This document shows, piece by piece, positions 63,101 to 64,000 of a stretch of DNA of 64,000 bases. The first letter of the stretch is position 1, and every line of letters starts with the position of its first letter. Both the position numbers and the translations under genes were made by a program. The stretch is from the NCBI RefSeq assembly GCF_012927045.1, contig NZ_JABBFW010000010.1:121072-185071 (forward strand), in the 5' to 3' direction. The notes under the pieces were generated by a model that saw only the letters and a list, made by a program, of their open reading frames with translations, was not told the DNA's origin and searched no databases. Origin of the DNA: Azohydromonas caseinilytica. GTDB lineage: Bacteria > Pseudomonadota > Gammaproteobacteria > Burkholderiales > Burkholderiaceae_C.

Positions 63101-64000
63101 CCGGCACGGGCGTGGCGAAGTTGACCTGCTGCCAGCCGCTGGCCGTCTCCGGCCCGAACTGCGCCGTGGCCAGCCGCTGGCCGCCAAGTGACCACAGGTT
63201 GCCGATGTGCGTGCCGGTGTTGCCCGTGCCCTTGTAGAAGCGCACGCCCGTGACGTAGCCGTCCACGTCCACGCGGAACTTCACGCCCAGCTCCACCGAG
63301 CCCGTATCAGGGTCCGAAGGTGTGGTGGGCACCGCCGTGCTCGACCAGCCGCTGCACGGGCAGGTCTGCACCGCCGAACCCGAAACCGTGGTGAAGGACC
63401 AGCTCACGCTGGACGCCAGCGGGTTGCCCGCGAGGTCCTTGATGCGCGGATCACTGGCGCCGCCGCGCAGCGTGGCGGTGTAGGTGGTGGACGGCGCCAG
63501 CCCCGCACTGGGCGTGAGCGTGGCCGTGCGCGTGGCCGCGTCGTAGCTGAGGCTCGCGCCCACCACGGCGTTGGCCGCGTTGCGCAGCTCGAAGGTGCTG
63601 GCGTTGACGCTGGCCGGGTCCAGCGCGTCGCTGAAGGTGGCCGTGACCGGCGCGTACAGGCCCACGCCCGTGGCGCCCGCGGCCGGCGTGGTGCTGCTCA
63701 GCGCCGGGCCGGCGGCGTCGGCCGCGTACGTGGCCACGTAGCTGCCGGAGTCGGCGGCGAAGAAGGCGTACTCCACGCCCTTGATGACCTTGACGCTGAA
63801 GGGCACGGCGCTGCCGGCGCGCGTGAGCGCGGAGAGCACGCCCGCGCCCGCGCGCCGCGGCAGCATGCCCTGCAGCCCGTTGGCCGCGGGGCTGCGCGTG
63901 ACGTTGAAGCTCAGCGCCGAGCCGCTCCAGCTGAAAGCGCCGAAGGTGGAGGCGTTGCGCGCGTCGAGCCAGGTGAGCATCTGGCGCGCGGCGATCACCG
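60186..64000 (-). CDS. Large secreted multi-domain protein with two DUF4082 domains (partial)
   Basis: At least 1270 residues; the frame is open to the right edge, so the N terminus with any signal peptide is outside. Order from the window edge: a fragment (1-95), an SbsA-type Ig-like domain (about 98-205, STTPAAGATGVGLYAPVTATF), DUF4082 copy 1 (about 211-372), a second Ig-like domain (about 376-490), a region like the N,N-dimethylformamidase large-subunit domain (about 500-985; YRLDIYRLGYYGGRGARKV, YNRPFNTRAVDGGQDWLFASE, VFLSVGHDEYWSGTQR), another Ig-like domain (about 990-1095) and DUF4082 copy 2 (about 1100-1270). Thr/Ser/Ala-rich, no C-terminal anchor visible. Probably a secreted or surface protein; enzymatic activity is unproven. 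Confidence 0.88.
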   Translation of the reverse strand, partial: VIAARQMLTWLDARNASTFGAFSWSGSALSFNVTRSPAANGLQGMLPRRAGAGVLSALTRAGSAVPFSVKVIKGVEYAFFAADSGSYVATYAADAAGPALSSTTPAAGATGVGLYAPVTATFSDALDPASVNASTFELRNAANAVVGASLSYDAATRTATLTPSAGLAPSTTYTATLRGGASDPRIKDLAGNPLASSVSWSFTTVSGSAVQTCPCSGWSSTAVPTTPSDPDTGSVELGVKFRVDVDGYVTGVRFYKGTGNTGTHIGNLWSLGGQRLATAQFGPETASGWQQVNFATPVPVTANTVYVASYFAPNGRYAGDNNFFANAGVDNAPVHLLQNGVSGGNGVYAYGSTSSFPSSSYQASNYWVDVVFTPATSGGPDTTPPTVTSTAPANGATGVSTTAAVTATFSEALDAATVTGSTFELRSTTGGALVNAAVAYNAATRTATLTPAAALAASTSYTATLKGGSTDPRIKDSAGNALAGNVQWSFTTAAAATGGCAAPANAIVRENCLTGSLASEWDVSGAGDASIQGFATEMSVNRGSSVFFKVKTDASAYRLDIYRLGYYGGRGARKVATVQPSAALPQSQPACLTQSATGLIDCGNWAVSGSWAVPADAVSGVYIARLVRADTGGASHIVFVVRDDASSADMVFQTSDTTWQAYNNYGGSSLYAGGIGTGAGRAYKVSYNRPFNTRAVDGGQDWLFASEYPMVRWLEANGYDVSYISGIDTDRTGARLRNHKVFLSVGHDEYWSGTQRANVEAARNAGVSLAFFSGNEVFWKTRWEPSIDGAATPYRTLVSYKETHANAKIDPSTQWTGTWRDPRFSPPSDGGRPENALTGTIFMNNDTGRSYAITVPEAEGKLRFWRNTSVATLAAGQTATLSEGVLGYEWDSDLDNGARPPGLLRLSQTTLTTGGALLDYGSTYGSGTVTHYLTLYKHASGARVFGAGTIQWSWGLDATHDRAGTAVDQRMRQATVNLFADMGVQPATLQSPLVAATASTDTAAPTSTITSPAAGASVSAANPVTITGTATDSGGGVVGAVEVSTDGGVTWHPANGRASWSYTWTPTTTGSVTLMSRAVDDSGNIQGTPASRTVTVGTGGGTGGGCPCTAFAPSATPTVASDSDTGTVNLGVKFRTDKSGHITGIRFYKGAGNTGTHVGALWTSTGQLLASQAFVNETATGWQQVNFATPVPVTANTVYVASYRAPNGRYAADDNFFANAGVDNGPIHLLANGVSGGNGVYTYGGTTVQFPTSTYRASNYWVDIVFQPSP
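60190..60690. repeat. DUF4082-encoding repeat, copy B
   Basis: This segment encodes the C-terminal DUF4082 domain and is closely similar to 62870-63365. Shared blocks on the plus strand include GGCGTGGCGAAGTT, ACCTGCTGCCAGCC, CACGCCGTT and TCCACCCAGTAGTTCGA. It is an intragenic duplication about 2.7 kb from its partner. Confidence 0.75.
62870..63365. repeat. DUF4082-encoding repeat, copy A
   Basis: Partner of the 60190-60690 repeat inside the same gene. Both copies encode VTGVRFYKGTGNTGTH/ITGIRFYKGAGNTGTH, GWQQVNFATPVPVTANTVYV and ASNYWVD blocks, with more divergence between the blocks. Confidence 0.75.

Overview
The window is GC-rich chromosomal DNA (close to 70% G+C by eye) from a betaproteobacterium, most likely a Comamonadaceae-type member of the Burkholderiales. 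The evidence is gene content: a complete biotin-independent malonate decarboxylase operon, a cyoABCD-SURF1-RegBA respiratory block, PEP-CTERM proteins, many PAS-rich hybrid kinases and CGTTCG...TCGAA-type intergenic repeats. The genus is not determined. I see no rRNA, tRNA, CRISPR array, prophage or insertion sequence. Every open frame looks intact except the last gene, which runs off the right edge.

Layout. 0-6.2 kb: a LysR regulator divergent from a five-gene CoA-dependent acid-catabolism operon (SDR, EntE/DhbE-like aryl-AMP ligase, amidohydrolase, two crotonases). 6.2-8.7 kb: a small-protein stress/translation block with IF-1, a cold-shock protein, an RMF-like protein and several hypotheticals. 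9.0-13.8 kb: a five-PAS hybrid kinase and a chemotaxis receptor. 14.0-22.8 kb: malonate utilisation, read leftward as a LysR gene, a MatC-type transporter, then mdcA, C, D, E, G, B and H; a near-ideal LysR operator and sigma-70 promoter lie before matC. 23.0-24.8 kb: two tandem PEP-CTERM paralogues behind an AT-rich patch. 24.8-26.9 kb: dctA and a GntR/FCD regulator. 27.2-32.3 kb: a PAS sensor without an output domain, a lone receiver, a receiver-kinase and a large membrane kinase. 32.4-34.4 kb: 4-hydroxyphenylpyruvate dioxygenase, palindromic repeats and a gamma-carbonic anhydrase-like protein. 34.5-41.5 kb: cyoABCD, SURF1, regB and regA in one leftward operon with an FNR-like site upstream. 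41.6-48.6 kb: rightward genes for an MFS transporter, an SBP56/methanethiol-oxidase-type protein, a membrane protein, a FemAB/GNAT-like protein, a flavin monooxygenase and a Tat-signal RG-repeat peptide. 48.7-55.2 kb: two more giant PAS hybrid kinases flanking a second RMF-like gene. 55.3-60.1 kb: LOG protein, RarD permease, cytochrome c, lactate dehydrogenase and AGCS symporter. 60.2-64.0 kb: a large secreted protein with two DUF4082 domains.

Main points of interest: (1) two coding sequences, mdcG and the SURF1 gene, appear to have absorbed palindromic/REP-like DNA in frame; (2) the first operon looks like an uncharacterised route for an ortho-hydroxyaryl (salicylate- or 2,3-dihydroxybenzoate-like) acid through its CoA ester, with one crotonase lacking both usual catalytic glutamates; (3) the malonate promoter can be read almost completely from sequence; (4) there are two RMF/CrpP-like proteins, one readable only from a TTG start; (5) a terminator-like hairpin ends a few bases before a PAS sensor start codon. 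All functional statements rest on motif recognition; no database search was run.
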